Assembly: GCA_947455025.1 (NCBI GenBank)
Contig: CANGLU010000004.1
Span: 17,222 to 81,221 of the forward strand
Direction: 5' to 3'
From: Hyphomicrobiales bacterium
GTDB taxonomy: Bacteria; Pseudomonadota; Alphaproteobacteria; Rhizobiales; Beijerinckiaceae
DNA: 64,000 nt
The notes below the pieces were generated by a model. It did no database searches and was not told where the DNA came from. It saw only the letters and a list, made by a program, of their open reading frames with translations. Positions 20,442-30,967 of the stretch are shown here, piece by piece (the first letter of the stretch is position 1; every line of letters starts with the position of its first letter). A program made the translations under genes and the position numbers.

Positions 20442-22680
20442 TAAACTTATTCGACTTCGGGAAGCCCTTGGGCGGCAAGCGACCGGCTTCTGTGCGATTG
20501 CCGACCCACTCGACGAGCTCTGCTTCGGCCACTGTCCAGGTACGCCCTGACGTATCCTTCCAGGTTAAACCATCAGCCATTGCGAAGGTACGGATATCCG
20601 ATAAGCCACCGTCCTTATATTTCTGCAGGCGCACGCCTTTGCCCCTTGCCATCTCAACCATTTGAGACATCGGGAAGCAAAGCAATTTACGGTTTTCACC
20701 AATCGCTGCAACATAGTCACCCTCAACAGGCACGGCAAAGCGAGCCGTTTCTTTATCGTCGAGATTAAGCATCTGGCGACCCTTGCGCGTATTCGCAACC
20801 GTATCGTCAGCACTCGCAATAAAGCCGCGCCCGACCGAGGATGCAAAAAGCAATTTGCTTCCGGGTTTGTGCGGCCATGCGGTTACGATATCCGCGCCTT
20901 CATCAATATCGGCCATGAGACGAACAGGATCACCAAAACCACGACCGCCAGGAAGTTTCGAAGCATCAAGCGTGTAGACTTTGCCATTCGTTGTGAGAAC
21001 CAAAATCTTTGCGGTCGTTTCGGTATGGAACGAGAGGGCCAACTCATCGTCGCCTTTAAATTGCACAGACGTTAAATCCGCGACATGCCCCTTGAGGGCT
21101 CTGATCCAACCTTTTTGTGAAAGAACCACCGTCAATGGTTCGCGTTCAACCATCGCCTCCGTCAGATCAATATCGCCGACGTCTGGCGCATCCGCAAAGG
21201 TGGAGCGACGCTTTCCAAGGGCCGTGTCTTGCGAGAAGCTTTTTTTCACCTCGCGTATTTGGGCAGAAACAACTTTCCATTGCTTATCAGGGGAACCAAG
21301 CAACGCCTCAACTTCAGATTTTTCTAACGAAAGCGCCTCAAATTCTCGCTTTAATTCCATCTCTTCCAGCTTGCGCAATGAGCGCAATCTTGTGTTGAGA
21401 ATAGCATCCGCCTGCACATCATTGAGCTCGAAATAACGCATCAGCTCAACTTTGGGCTCATCCTCTTCGCGAATGATCTTAATCACTTTGTCGAGATCAA
21501 GGTAAACGATGAGAAGCCCACGAAGAATTTCGAGGCGTTTATCGATTTGACCTAAACGGAACCGTGAACGCCGTTCCAGCACAACGCGGCGATGACCCAA
21601 CCATTCACGCAACACATCGGCTAGGCCGAGCACACGCGGAACGAGTCCTGCCGTGAGCACATTCATGTTCATGGAAATACGGCTTTCAAGCTCGGTTAGC
21701 TTGAAGAGCGACTCCATCAGAATTTCTGCATCAACGGTACGTGAGCGGGGTTCAAGGACGATGCGAATATCTTCGGCCGACTCGTCTCTCACATCCGCCA
21801 AGAGCGGTAATTTTTTATCCGTCAGCAGCTCGGCGATTTTCTCAATCAAACGTGACTTCGGAACCATATAAGGAATTTCGATAATCACGACGACCCAGCC
21901 GCCGCGTCCCGTATCTTCCTTTTCCCACCGAGCACGAACGCGGAAAGAACCACGGCCTGTGCGATAGGTTTCGGTCATCGAACCACGGGTCTCGACAATG
22001 ATGCCGCCTGTCGGGAAATCAGGGCCCGGCACAAATGTCATCAATTGTTCAGAGGTCGCTTGAGGATGACCAACCAAATAAAGCGCAGCATCACAGAGTT
22101 CAGCCGCATTATGCGGTGGAATGGACGTTGCCATACCGACCGCAATGCCTTGCGACCCATTTGCCAAAAGATTAGGGAAAGCCGCTGGCAAAACCAATGG
22201 CTCTTCTTCAGAGCCGTCATAGGTTTCACGGAAATCAACCGAGTCTTCGTCGAGGCCGTCGAGCAATAGCCGCGCAACCTCGGTAAGACGCGCTTCCGTA
22301 TATCGCATCGCTGCCGGATTATCGCCGTCAATATTTCCGAAATTGCCCTGACCATCCACCAGCGGATAACGGACGGCAAAATCCTGTGCGAGGCGAACCA
22401 AAGCGTCATAGACCGATTGATCTCCGTGCGGGTGATATTTACCAATCACATCACCGACCACGCGGGCGCATTTCTTGAAGGCCTGACCGGGATCAAGCCG
22501 CAACAAACGCATGGCATAGAGCAACCGCCGATGGACAGGTTTCAATCCATCGCGCGCGTCAGGCAGCGCACGGTGCATAATGGTTGAGAGGGCATAGGCG
22601 AGGTAACGCTCTTCGAGCGCATCCTTCAGCGATATGACCTCTACGCCTGATCCATCTGGCGGCTCAACCGGCTTACCCAT
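20434..22680 (-). CDS. parC: DNA topoisomerase IV subunit A
   Basis: Catalytic subunit of topoisomerase IV, which decatenates daughter chromosomes. The 748-residue protein has the topoisomerase IIA breakage-reunion domain with catalytic Tyr127 in [10 protein letters not shown], preceded by [11 protein letters not shown], and a short C-terminal beta-pinwheel (from about 490), as in alphaproteobacterial ParC. In the quinolone-determining segment [12 protein letters not shown] the usual Ser is Gln88 and the acidic residue is Asp92. It ends the long rpoZ-to-parC cluster, 91 bases after recO, so may also have its own promoter. Confidence 0.96.
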   Translation of the reverse strand: MGKPVEPPDGSGVEVISLKDALEERYLAYALSTIMHRALPDARDGLKPVHRRLLYAMRLLRLDPGQAFKKCARVVGDVIGKYHPHGDQSVYDALVRLAQDFAVRYPLVDGQGNFGNIDGDNPAAMRYTEARLTEVARLLLDGLDEDSVDFRETYDGSEEEPLVLPAAFPNLLANGSQGIAVGMATSIPPHNAAELCDAALYLVGHPQATSEQLMTFVPGPDFPTGGIIVETRGSMTETYRTGRGSFRVRARWEKEDTGRGGWVVVIIEIPYMVPKSRLIEKIAELLTDKKLPLLADVRDESAEDIRIVLEPRSRTVDAEILMESLFKLTELESRISMNMNVLTAGLVPRVLGLADVLREWLGHRRVVLERRSRFRLGQIDKRLEILRGLLIVYLDLDKVIKIIREEDEPKVELMRYFELNDVQADAILNTRLRSLRKLEEMELKREFEALSLEKSEVEALLGSPDKQWKVVSAQIREVKKSFSQDTALGKRRSTFADAPDVGDIDLTEAMVEREPLTVVLSQKGWIRALKGHVADLTSVQFKGDDELALSFHTETTAKILVLTTNGKVYTLDASKLPGGRGFGDPVRLMADIDEGADIVTAWPHKPGSKLLFASSVGRGFIASADDTVANTRKGRQMLNLDDKETARFAVPVEGDYVAAIGENRKLLCFPMSQMVEMARGKGVRLQKYKDGGLSDIRTFAMADGLTWKDTSGRTWTVAEAELVEWVGNRTEAGRLPPKGFPKSNKFTG

Positions 22681-22771
22681 TAAAAACTTCCCCGTTCAAT
22701 CAGGGCCAATCGCTACCCCAAGCCGCTGATTCGCGGCAAGCATTCGGGAACCGTTGTCCCCCTTGAAAAAC

Positions 22772-23500
22772 CTAGGACTTTGGCTGGGAAAAGAGCGCGA
22801 CGAATGCTGATCTGGCTTCAGGAACGGGGATGCCACGAGGCCCAAAGAGATGTCGCTCCAGAAAATACCCGGTCAGAGCCAATCCTTGGGCTATCGCCAA
22901 TGGGTCTGGAAACTCGGAATCCGATTGTTTTAAAAACGCTGGAAGGGCAAAAAGGCGATCCTTATAGGGCTCCCCTGCTCCCGCCGAAACCGCTCGCCCG
23001 GACTTCGGTGAGACATAAATCAGATCATGAGTTTGGCCTGTTGCCGCACATTCTAAGAGATCAAGTCCAAAGCCTAATTCACCAAGCAGCGCCAATTCAA
23101 ACCGAACCATAAGAGGAGCTGCAAGTGACGGCTGTTGAAGCGCGTCGAGAACGATTACCAATGTTTCATAAAGGGCCGGATGAGGATCACGCTCTGGCAA
23201 TAAGCGAAGAAGCGCACCAAGCGTCGCAATAGCATAGAGCGCAATTGAGGAACCCATCAACGAAGCCGCGCGCAATTGCGTAGGCTCCAAAGCAAATTGT
23301 CCTAACTGTTCATCGATGCGGGCACGCCAAACAAGCTCACAACCATTTCCCGCTTGTAAGGCTGGTTGCATTCTTCTCGATCGGCCACCCCGCACCACAC
23401 CCAAATGTCGGCCATGTTCGCGTGTCATCGCTTCGAGAATGACATCGCCTTCGCCAAGGCGCCTCACACCAATAACGATGCCCTCGTCTTGCCACTCCAT
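22772..23500 (-). CDS. recO: DNA repair protein RecO
   Basis: Mediator that loads RecA onto SSB-coated DNA in the RecFOR pathway. The 242-residue protein opens with the RecO OB fold (EWQDEGIVIGVRRLGEGDVI), then REHGRHLGVVRGG, and a helical middle (YETLVIVLDALQQ, LLGELGFGLDLLECAATG). The zinc cysteines of some RecO proteins are not complete here. ATG 23500 follows era by 28 bases in the usual Rhizobiales order lepB-rnc-era-recO. Confidence 0.92.
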   Translation of the reverse strand: MEWQDEGIVIGVRRLGEGDVILEAMTREHGRHLGVVRGGRSRRMQPALQAGNGCELVWRARIDEQLGQFALEPTQLRAASLMGSSIALYAIATLGALLRLLPERDPHPALYETLVIVLDALQQPSLAAPLMVRFELALLGELGFGLDLLECAATGQTHDLIYVSPKSGRAVSAGAGEPYKDRLFALPAFLKQSDSEFPDPLAIAQGLALTGYFLERHLFGPRGIPVPEARSAFVALFSQPKS

Positions 23501-23528
23501 AATCGGCTAGCCTCGCGACATGATAATT

Positions 23529-24452
23529 TTATTTGGGGAATTCGAGTCCCATTTCACGATACCGAGCGGGATCGTCCGACCAATTTTCACGCACTTTTAC
23601 GTGCAAAAACAAATGAACTTTCTTTTCGATCTCAAGACCGATTTCCTTACGTGCCAATTCACCAATCGTCCGAATTTGTTGCCCGCCCTTTCCGAGCACA
23701 ATCATCCGCTGAGTCTCGCGTTCGACAAAAATTGTCTGTTCGATGCGAACCGATCCATCTTTACGTTCCTGCCATTGATCGGTTTCTACCGTCGAACGAT
23801 AGGGCAATTCGTCATGCAACCGCTCAAATAATTTTTCGCGGGTAATTTCGGATGCCAACATGCGCAGTGGTGCATCCGAAACCTGATCTTCCGGATAGAG
23901 CCAATGACTCAACGGCATCAGGGCAGCAAACCGTTCGAGCACTTTTGGAACGCCACTTCCTGATAAAGCGGAAACCATAAAAGTTTCTTTGAAGGGGAAG
24001 CGAGCATTAACTTCCTCAGCGAGCTTGAGAAGCGACGGCCTCTCAACGAGATCAACCTTATTGAGAATGAGAAAGGCATCCTGCTTTATATTTTTAAGAC
24101 CTTCGATAATGGCCTCTGCCTCTTCATCAACCCCCTTACGGGCATCCAGCACAAGGGCAACCGCATCTGCGTCCCCTGCTCCACCCCAAGCCGAAGTAAC
24201 CATGGCCCGTTCAAGCCGACGCTTGGGAGTAAAAATACCGGGTGTATCGACGAATATAATTTGAGCCGCATCCTTAATCGCAATGCCGCGAACAAGCGCG
24301 CGAGTGGTCTGCACTTTACGCGACACGATCGATACTTTTGCACCGACGAGCTGATTAATCAGCGTCGACTTGCCCGCATTCGGCGCGCCAATGAGGGCAA
24401 CAAATCCACACCGCATTGCTTCGTCAGGCACCATCATGTCATCGGCATCCAT
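23529..24452 (-). CDS. era: GTPase Era
   Basis: Essential GTPase that assists 16S rRNA maturation and 30S assembly. G motifs: G1 GAPNAGKST, G3 DTPG, G4 NKVD, and G5 near SALSG; the C-terminal KH RNA-binding domain covers about residues 205-300 (IFVERETQRMIVLGKGGQQI). The 307-residue length is normal. The start ATG overlaps the rnc stop by one base (TAATG), so the two are translationally coupled. A 12-residue acidic extension (MDADDMMVPDEA) precedes the G domain. Confidence 0.96.
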   Translation of the reverse strand: MDADDMMVPDEAMRCGFVALIGAPNAGKSTLINQLVGAKVSIVSRKVQTTRALVRGIAIKDAAQIIFVDTPGIFTPKRRLERAMVTSAWGGAGDADAVALVLDARKGVDEEAEAIIEGLKNIKQDAFLILNKVDLVERPSLLKLAEEVNARFPFKETFMVSALSGSGVPKVLERFAALMPLSHWLYPEDQVSDAPLRMLASEITREKLFERLHDELPYRSTVETDQWQERKDGSVRIEQTIFVERETQRMIVLGKGGQQIRTIGELARKEIGLEIEKKVHLFLHVKVRENWSDDPARYREMGLEFPK

Positions 24453-25159
24453 TACGCACTCTCCTCAATGCCTTCACGCTTCAATAGGGCTGTCGCAGCA
24501 GCATGTTCAGCAATCTTCTTTGATGGACCTTCTGCCTCAGCAGAAGGGTAACCTTGGATCTCAACAGCAATAACGAAAACGGGCGCGTGATCTGGACCTG
24601 TTCTTCGTACCTCACGGTAAACAGGAACAGGCAAACCTTTTCCCATCGCCCATTCTTGCAAGGCAGACTTAGCATCGCGTCGTGAGCGCTTGCTTGCCGA
24701 TAAACGAGGTCCAAAACTGCGTTCAATGAGTAAACGCGCAGCATCAAAGCCACCGTCTAAATACACAGAAGCTATAACCGCTTCGCACACATCCCCGAGT
24801 AAGGCTGATTTTTTTCGCATCCCCGAAAGCTTTTCGCCGGTCCCCAGCCTGATATAGGGTGACACACCCCATTGTTCGGCAATTTCAGCGCAACTTTCTT
24901 TACGAACAAGATCAGCCAAACGCCGTGATAAGTCGCCCTCATCTTCCGACGGAAAAGTACGGAACAACATATCGGCAATAACAATGCCAAGGACACGATC
25001 ACCGAGAAATTCAAGCCTCTGATAATGCGGCCCGTTCGCCGGCGTGCCGGGTAATGCACTGATATGGGTTAGCGCGCGCGTGAGCAGTTCACGATCAGCA
25101 AAGTGATAGCCAATGGTGGCCTCTAATTCAGCCAGATCAAGCGCAGGGCGGCGCGCCAT
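24452..25159 (-). CDS. rnc: Ribonuclease III
   Basis: Double-strand-specific endoribonuclease that processes rRNA precursors and mRNAs. The catalytic domain has the signature RLEFLGDRVLG and the second acidic cluster LLGDVCEAVIASVYLDGG; the C-terminal dsRNA-binding domain spans about 160-228 (SALQEWAMGKGLPVPVY, then FVIAVEIQGYPS). ATG 25159 gives 235 residues; the frame extends to TTG 25168 within the end of lepB, and neither start has a strong ribosome-binding site, so translation probably depends on coupling to lepB. Its TAA overlaps the era ATG. Confidence 0.95.
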   Translation of the reverse strand: MARRPALDLAELEATIGYHFADRELLTRALTHISALPGTPANGPHYQRLEFLGDRVLGIVIADMLFRTFPSEDEGDLSRRLADLVRKESCAEIAEQWGVSPYIRLGTGEKLSGMRKKSALLGDVCEAVIASVYLDGGFDAARLLIERSFGPRLSASKRSRRDAKSALQEWAMGKGLPVPVYREVRRTGPDHAPVFVIAVEIQGYPSAEAEGPSKKIAEHAAATALLKREGIEESA

Positions 25160-25164
25160 CAAGA

Positions 25165-25935
25165 TCAATGGATCCGATTAAAGATGCGGTTCCACCGCAC
25201 GGTCCACGGCCACTCCCAAATCTTCCAAGCGACACCGTCGATCGAGAAAAAGATAACTTCGGCACGTCCGACGAGATTTTCAAACGGCACCATCCCTACG
25301 CCATACGGCACCTCAAAACGGGAATCGCTTGAATTATCGCGGTTATCGCCCATGAAAAAATAATTGCCCGGCGGCACAATAAAATCAGGCGTGTTGCGGC
25401 CCATCACGTTGAAGTAATTTTTCTTTTCCTGCAGGCGATGATTTAAGCCCTCAGGCAGTTCCTCATTAAAATAGGTAAATTCTTCCTCAAGACCCGCGCC
25501 AGCGTCACCCTTCTCAGCACCAGTCTGAACCTTCTTGACCGGCTTTCCGTTGATGTAGAGAAGATTGTCCTTCATTTGAACATGATCACCGGGCAAACCG
25601 ATCAACCGCTTGATATAATCGGTCGATTGATCGCCAGGCCATTTAAACACGATCACGTCACCGCGCTTGGGTTCTGTGCCTAAAAGGCGGCCTGAAAACA
25701 CGGGAGGGCTTCCGGGGATCGAGTGCTTCGAAAATCCGTACGAATATTTCGAGACAAATAAATAATCACCGATTTGCAAAGTCGGCACCATCGAACTCGA
25801 CGGAATGTTGAAAGGTTGAAAGAGAAAGGTACGAATGACAAGGGCAATCAGCAGTGCCTGAACGATCACCTTAATGGTTTCAATAAGACCACCATCATCC
25901 GGCCTCGTCACGTCCGCGCCCTTATTTCCGCTCAT
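25165..25935 (-). CDS. lepB: Signal peptidase I
   Basis: Inner-membrane serine protease that removes signal peptides from exported proteins. One N-terminal membrane helix (about residues 20-38, IKVIVQALLIALVIRTFLF) is followed by the catalytic Ser in IPSSSMVPTLQIGD, the catalytic Lys in YIKRLIGLPGD, and the boxes GDVIVFKWPGD and FFMGDNRDNSSDSR. The length of 256 is usual. A good AAGGAC site precedes ATG 25935. It is part of the acpS-lepB-rnc-era cluster. Confidence 0.96.
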   Translation of the reverse strand: MSGNKGADVTRPDDGGLIETIKVIVQALLIALVIRTFLFQPFNIPSSSMVPTLQIGDYLFVSKYSYGFSKHSIPGSPPVFSGRLLGTEPKRGDVIVFKWPGDQSTDYIKRLIGLPGDHVQMKDNLLYINGKPVKKVQTGAEKGDAGAGLEEEFTYFNEELPEGLNHRLQEKKNYFNVMGRNTPDFIVPPGNYFFMGDNRDNSSDSRFEVPYGVGMVPFENLVGRAEVIFFSIDGVAWKIWEWPWTVRWNRIFNRIH

Positions 25936-26034
25936 CGTTCAGTCCTTCACATCAGGCGGCATCCGCCGCAAACACTCTATAGGCAATGCTAAGCGCTCAA
26001 GCAATGAAAGTCGCCCACCCTCTTGCCGCTCGCT

Positions 26035-26433
26035 CTAAACGGGCAAGGCCTCAATCACCACAACCGCCATAGCCATCGGATAATCATCCGTCAAAGTAAG
26101 ATGAATCTTTGCTTCATGTCCGGCAGGCGTTATCGCTTTGAGGCGCTCAAGCGCTCCGCCTTCAAGGTTCAGCGTGGGGGCGCCTGAGCGTAGGTTTACA
26201 ACACCCATATTTTTCATAAAGACACCTCGGTTAAAACCGGTACCAAGTGCTTTAGCGCATGCCTCTTTTGCCGCAAAACGCTTGGCGTAGGTCGCCGCCA
26301 CATTGGCCCGACCCTCAGCCTTTCGACGCTCCTCAACGGTGAAAACCCGCTGGGTAAACCGCTCGCCAAACCGCGCAAGCGTCTGCTCGATCCGGCTGAT
26401 GTCACAAAGATCGGAGCCTATACCAATGATCAC
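26035..26433 (-). CDS. acpS: Holo-[acyl-carrier-protein] synthase
   Basis: Transfers 4'-phosphopantetheine from CoA to acyl carrier protein. The 132-residue trimer-forming protein has the start [16 protein letters not shown] with the magnesium-binding Asp, and the second motif [18 protein letters not shown] with the Glu-Lys pair. The start codon is GTG at 26433, overlapping the pdxJ stop as GTGA, a clear coupling signal. About 100 bases separate it from lepB, without a gene. Confidence 0.95.
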   Translation of the reverse strand: MIIGIGSDLCDISRIEQTLARFGERFTQRVFTVEERRKAEGRANVAATYAKRFAAKEACAKALGTGFNRGVFMKNMGVVNLRSGAPTLNLEGGALERLKAITPAGHEAKIHLTLTDDYPMAMAVVVIEALPV

Positions 26434-27197
26434 GAACGCGGTCTCGCCAAAGCGCGACCGCGATTCATAGCCGCCCGCATTTGCGAAATGGCTAACGGCA
26501 AACCAATGTAAATCGCCTCTCCAATGATGAAGTGACCGATATTCAATTCACGGATCTCCGGAATTTTAGCGATTTGTTCAGCGGTATAAAAATCCAATCC
26601 ATGGCCAGCGTGCACTTCGAGCCCCAAGCGGCCAGCCAAGGCCGAGCCTGTATCAAGGCGAGCAAATTCTCGATCGGCTTTCGTCTGATCGCCATGGGCC
26701 AGCGCTTCACAATAAGATCCCGTATGTAATTCGATAACGGGTGCTCCCAACTTTTTAGCCATCTCAATGGGCGCCGAATCCGCTTCGATAAAAAGCGACA
26801 CGCGAATACCCGCGCGCGCGAGTTCTGCGATATAAGGGGCCAACGCATGTTCTTGCCCAACAATGTCTAAGCCACCTTCGGTTGTTCGCTCTTCGCGCTT
26901 TTCAGGCACAAGACACACGGCGTGCGGCTTAACACGCAACGCGATGACCTTCATCTCCTCGGTCGCCGCCATTTCAAAATTCAATGGCTTAGCAATTTCC
27001 AGACTCAACCTTGCCATATCGTCATCGCGAATATGTCGACGATCTTCCCGCAAATGAGCCGTAATACCGTCCACGCCCGATTCAATCGCCATTAATGCCG
27101 CGCGAACAGGATCGGGAGCGTTGCCCCCGCGAGCGTTACGAATGGTCGCCACGTGGTCAATGTTTAAACCAAGGCGGAGGGGTAAGATGTCGTTCAT
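26430..27197 (-). CDS. pdxJ: Pyridoxine 5'-phosphate synthase
   Basis: Condenses 1-deoxy-xylulose 5-phosphate with 3-amino-2-oxopropyl phosphate in the DXP-dependent vitamin B6 pathway. The 255-residue TIM barrel starts [19 protein letters not shown] with the conserved His, has [16 protein letters not shown], and ends with [17 protein letters not shown] and [17 protein letters not shown], which hold catalytic and phosphate-binding residues. It is five bases downstream of pyrE and overlaps acpS. Confidence 0.96.
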   Translation of the reverse strand: MNDILPLRLGLNIDHVATIRNARGGNAPDPVRAALMAIESGVDGITAHLREDRRHIRDDDMARLSLEIAKPLNFEMAATEEMKVIALRVKPHAVCLVPEKREERTTEGGLDIVGQEHALAPYIAELARAGIRVSLFIEADSAPIEMAKKLGAPVIELHTGSYCEALAHGDQTKADREFARLDTGSALAGRLGLEVHAGHGLDFYTAEQIAKIPEIRELNIGHFIIGEAIYIGLPLAISQMRAAMNRGRALARPRS

Positions 27198-27202
27198 GAT
27201 CT

Positions 27203-27787
27203 TCAGGCTTTCAGAGCCCGACTACCGGGCTTAACGGGCGGAATAGCGGCCAATTCAGGCGGAAGTTGGTCGGCTGGATAGGCCGGAATATCAAGTGTGG
27301 CGAGAGCGATGTAGGGAATACCTAATTCAGCCTTACCGCCCGATCGATCGATCAAACACGCTTCGCCGATCAGGTTCGTCGTCAAACCCTGAATGGCTTC
27401 AATACATTCGCGAGACGAAAGCCCGGTCGTAATGATGTCCTCAACAATGAGGACCTTGGCATTTTCCGGAATTGTAAAGCCGCGGCGCAATTGAAAACGC
27501 CCCTCTTCCCGCTCAACAAAAACCGCTTTCGCACCCAAATGCCGTGCCGTCTCATAGCCCGGTACAATGCCGCCTATGGCAGGCGACACGACGACGTCGA
27601 TCTTGCCAAATTTAGCGACGATTAAATCGGCCAATGCCCGGCATAATTTCTCGGTTCGCGCCGGATCCTGAAAAATGAACATTTTTTGTAAGAAAACCGG
27701 GCTTCTTAAGCCGGATGACAAAATGAAATGCCCTTCAAGCAAAGCACCCGCATCACGAAACTCGGCCATAACGTCATCAAATGTCAT
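27203..27787 (-). CDS. pyrE: Orotate phosphoribosyltransferase
   Basis: Makes orotidine 5'-phosphate from orotate and PRPP in pyrimidine synthesis. The PRPP-binding signature is [14 protein letters not shown] and the flexible loop is [24 protein letters not shown] near the N terminus is the substrate loop of the family. The length of 194 residues is usual. A good GAGGGGA site precedes ATG 27787. It lies between rsh and pdxJ in the same direction. Confidence 0.95.
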   Translation of the reverse strand: MTFDDVMAEFRDAGALLEGHFILSSGLRSPVFLQKMFIFQDPARTEKLCRALADLIVAKFGKIDVVVSPAIGGIVPGYETARHLGAKAVFVEREEGRFQLRRGFTIPENAKVLIVEDIITTGLSSRECIEAIQGLTTNLIGEACLIDRSGGKAELGIPYIALATLDIPAYPADQLPPELAAIPPVKPGSRALKA

Positions 27788-27866
27788 CGGAAATCCCCTC
27801 TTTCTAGATGAGGTTTACCATGAAGGCGTAAAAAGGCGACCCACTAGTAGACTTTTCAACCCAATT

Positions 27867-30089
27867 TTACCCGTTTACGCGCGTTACCGCATGAATAACC
27901 GGCTTGGCACGGAGTTGGCTAATAATCGCGTTAAGATGCCGCAAGTCCCAGACCTCGACATCAATATCCATTTCGCGGAAATCAGCCGTTTTTCCCGTAA
28001 TCGAAATAGCATCAATATTGCCGTCGCTCTCACCGATAACAGACGCAACCTGCGCCAAAACGCCGGGCTCATTGATCACCGTCACGTGCAATTGCGCCGG
28101 AAAACGCTGGGAATGAGCCTCGTCAATATCCCAACGCACATCCAGCCAACGCTCCGGCTGATCGTCGAAGGCGGTCAAGGCCGGTGACTGGATAGGGTAA
28201 ATCGTAATGCCAATCCCAGGTGTTAAAATGCCGACAATACGGTCTCCCGGTACCGCGCCGCCATTGGGCGCGAATTGAACCGGCAAGTCGCCGCCAATAC
28301 CACGAATAGGAATGGCCGAGCGTCCTGCAACGGAAGTGTCACCATCTCCGGAGCCTGGAACCTTAAAGACCAATCCTTGGCCCTGTTTCATCCCGAACCA
28401 TCCGCCCTCTGCAAGATTGGCTTCGGTGCCTGCCGTTTGTTCTTCACGATAATCGGGAAATACGGCTTTGATGACGTCGCCCGAATACATTTCGCCGCGG
28501 CCAACAGCGGCCAGCACATCTTCATGCGACGAACGTGCTAATCTTGGCAAAGCCAATTTCAACCGCTCTTCGGAATAGACTTTACCGATGCGTTCAAACG
28601 CTCTCTCGATGATTTGCTGTCCGAGACCGGCATATTGATTTCTCACCGCCACGCGCGTCGCCCGCCGGATAGCCGAGCGAGCCTTGCCGGTAACAACAAT
28701 CTCTTCCCAAGCCGATGGTGGCGTCTGCCCTTCCGCCCGAACAATTTCAACCTCGTCGCCGTTGCGGAGCGTGGTTACAAGCGGAACAAGCGCACCGTTC
28801 ACTTTTGCGCCTACCGCCGTATCGCCAACATCGGTATGGACCGCATAAGCAAAGTCGATCGGCGTTGCATTTCGCGGAAGCGCAATCAGTCGGCCCTTCG
28901 GTGTGAAACAAAATACCTGATCGTGGAAAAGTTCGAGTTTAGTATGTTCCAAAAACTCTTCGGCATTATCGCCTTCCGCCAAGGTTTCAAGTGTTCGGCG
29001 AAGCCAGGCATAGGCATTGCTCTCGCGCACTTTTCCATCCGCATAATCTTTGCCGTCCGGATCCTTATAGAGCGCGTGGGCCGCAATGCCATATTCCGCG
29101 ATACGGTCCATTTCAGCCGTTCTAATTTGCAATTCAACGCGCTGCCGTCCAGGCCCAACGACTGTTGTGTGCAATGAATGATAATCATTTTGCTTGGGCG
29201 TCGAAATGTAATCCTTAAACCGGCCCGGTACGCTTGACCACGTCGTATGCACAATGCCAAGCGCCGCGTAACAATCGGCTACCGTATCGACAACAATTCG
29301 GAATCCAAAAATGTCCGATAATTGCTCAAAGGACACCGATTTCCGTTCCATCTTTTTCCAAATGGAATAAGCACGTTTCAAACGCCCCTTAACTTGAGCC
29401 TTAATTCCGGAAGCAGCTAATTTTTGGGTGAGTTCGTTTTCAATCCGCTCGATCAAGGGGCCGCTTTTCGGACCCATTTCATCCAGCCTCTGCCTGATCG
29501 CCGTATAGGCATCCGGCATTAAGTGGCGGAAGGACAGGCTTTCGAGTTCTTCGCGAAGATCCTGCATACCCATGCGGCCAGCCAACGGCGCATAAATATC
29601 CAAGGTCTCTTCCGCAATCCGGGCGCGCTTGGACTCGGCCATAAATTGCAGGGTCCGCATATTGTGCAACCGATCTGCCAATTTGATCAGCAGCACGCGT
29701 ACATCATCGGCGATCGCGAGAAGTAATTTCCGGAGATTTTCGGCCTGAGCCGCTTTCTTAGAAACCAGATCAAGCTTCTGAATTTTCGTCAAACCGTCGA
29801 CCAACTGGCCAATATCGGATCCAAAAAGCCGATCTATCTCTTCACGCGTTGTTTCCGTGTCTTCGATTGTGTCGTGCAATAAAGCAGCAACGATCGTCGC
29901 GTCATCGAGTTTTAACTCGGTTAAAATAGCCGCAACTTCGAGGGGATGCGAAATATAGGGGGCACCCGATGCCCGCTTTTGGCTGCCATGGGCCCGCATG
30001 GCGTAAACATAGGCGCGGTTAAGCAGCGCCTCATCCGTACCTGGATTATAGGCTTTTACCCGATCTACCAGTTCATATTGTCGCATCAT
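27867..30089 (-). CDS. rsh: Bifunctional (p)ppGpp synthetase/hydrolase (RelA/SpoT homologue)
   Basis: Makes and degrades the alarmone (p)ppGpp. The order over 740 residues is: an HD hydrolase domain (about 25-180) with SHPLEVAAIL and AALLHDTIEDT; a synthetase domain (about 220-350) with FEQLSDIFGFRIVV and RFKDYISTPKQNDYHSLHT; a TGS domain (about 385-450, VFCFTPKGRLIALPRNATP); a linker helix region; and a C-terminal ACT domain (about 665-735). The intact HD and the RFKD (RxKD) signature both mark the bifunctional type used singly by alphaproteobacteria. It starts at tandem ATGs (30089 and 30086), downstream of the rpoZ terminator, so it probably has its own promoter at 30090-30145. Confidence 0.96.
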   Translation of the reverse strand: MMRQYELVDRVKAYNPGTDEALLNRAYVYAMRAHGSQKRASGAPYISHPLEVAAILTELKLDDATIVAALLHDTIEDTETTREEIDRLFGSDIGQLVDGLTKIQKLDLVSKKAAQAENLRKLLLAIADDVRVLLIKLADRLHNMRTLQFMAESKRARIAEETLDIYAPLAGRMGMQDLREELESLSFRHLMPDAYTAIRQRLDEMGPKSGPLIERIENELTQKLAASGIKAQVKGRLKRAYSIWKKMERKSVSFEQLSDIFGFRIVVDTVADCYAALGIVHTTWSSVPGRFKDYISTPKQNDYHSLHTTVVGPGRQRVELQIRTAEMDRIAEYGIAAHALYKDPDGKDYADGKVRESNAYAWLRRTLETLAEGDNAEEFLEHTKLELFHDQVFCFTPKGRLIALPRNATPIDFAYAVHTDVGDTAVGAKVNGALVPLVTTLRNGDEVEIVRAEGQTPPSAWEEIVVTGKARSAIRRATRVAVRNQYAGLGQQIIERAFERIGKVYSEERLKLALPRLARSSHEDVLAAVGRGEMYSGDVIKAVFPDYREEQTAGTEANLAEGGWFGMKQGQGLVFKVPGSGDGDTSVAGRSAIPIRGIGGDLPVQFAPNGGAVPGDRIVGILTPGIGITIYPIQSPALTAFDDQPERWLDVRWDIDEAHSQRFPAQLHVTVINEPGVLAQVASVIGESDGNIDAISITGKTADFREMDIDVEVWDLRHLNAIISQLRAKPVIHAVTRVNG

Positions 30090-30145
30090 GTCGAAAACTA
30101 TCCCGCTTTCGATCTGTTATCGCAAGGCGAAGATAAACATAATGC

Positions 30146-30181
30146 TAATAAAAAAGCCCGGCGGTTATCCGGCCGGGCTTT
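30146..30181 (-). terminator. Intrinsic terminator after rpoZ
   Basis: Read on the minus strand, AAAGCCCGGC (30172-30181) and GCCGGGCTTT (30153-30162) form a perfect 10-pair stem with a nine-base loop, followed by a T-rich run. It lies 26 bases past the rpoZ stop and separates rpoZ from rsh. Confidence 0.85.
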
Positions 30182-30206
30182 AAAATGGAGACCGAAGTCG
30201 TCCGGA

Positions 30207-30602
30207 TCAGTCGTTATCGTCGTCCGCCGAACCAGCAGGCGGCACCAAGCCGTCCAGGCCGCGAAGCAAGTCTTCTTCCGTCATCCGGTCGAACTCTACC
30301 GAGTCGTCCGATCCAGAGCTGGCCATATTGCCGCCACCGATCATCGGCACAGCGGCTGCCTCAGGCTCGTCGACATCGACATGCTTTTGCAGCGAATGGA
30401 TCAAATCTTCCTTGAGATCTTCCGGCGAAACGGTGGAATCCGCGATTTCCCGCAAAGCCACGACAGGATTTTTGTCGCGGTCGCGGTCAATAGTTAGCGG
30501 CGAGCCGGCAGAAATCATGCGGGCCCGATGGCTTGCGAGCAACACGAGCTCGAAGCGGTTATCAACTTTTTCAATGCAATCTTCAACGGTGACGCGAGCC
30601 AT
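30207..30602 (-). CDS. rpoZ: RNA polymerase omega subunit
   Basis: Small RNA polymerase subunit that assists assembly and, with beta', binds ppGpp in many bacteria. The family core is [19 protein letters not shown], then [20 protein letters not shown] and the segment with [15 protein letters not shown]. The C-terminal 65 residues are an acidic tail ([18 protein letters not shown], ending DDDND), usual in alphaproteobacteria. The frame extends to 30674, but ATG 30602 has an AGGAG site and the canonical start. It precedes rsh, the ppGpp enzyme, and is separated from it by a terminator. Confidence 0.95.
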   Translation of the reverse strand: MARVTVEDCIEKVDNRFELVLLASHRARMISAGSPLTIDRDRDKNPVVALREIADSTVSPEDLKEDLIHSLQKHVDVDEPEAAAVPMIGGGNMASSGSDDSVEFDRMTEEDLLRGLDGLVPPAGSADDDND

Positions 30603-30967
30603 GGTAGCCCAGTCTCCTATTAGTATGTGGCGGGAGATGAAGCGTCTGATACACTCGCTCGCTTCCAGACGCAAGTTTTTCTCGCGCCGTAATCGTAAGG
30701 TGCAATATTTTTGAAAGAGTTTCCCATCATGAACGGGATTTTTTCGATAGCTGACACCAAAAACACCCTAAAATAGGGTCAGGCTCTTGCTTGACGAAGC
30801 AATAATGGAAAGATTAAAAATCAACTATAAACTGTATCGATGGTTTGATAATAATCTTAGGTTGTTTCAATCGGACTATATTTGGTAAAGTTACATTTAT
30901 ATAAAACAAAGTTATTTTAAGGGATGAAGTATCAACTTCACCGATTTTAAAAAAGAAAGATTGTATA
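30603..30967. promoter_or_regulatory. Divergent promoter region between rpoZ and the NYN gene
   Basis: These 365 bases hold no gene I can support. They turn AT-rich toward the NYN gene. Two perfect inverted repeats stand out: ACCCTA-AAA-TAGGGT at 30765-30779 and TGAAGT-ATCA-ACTTCA at 30925-30940, the latter in the likely leader of the NYN gene. A TTGACG at 30791-30796 could be a -35 box for rightward transcription, though the TTAAAA 17 bases later is a poor -10. Confidence 0.4.
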
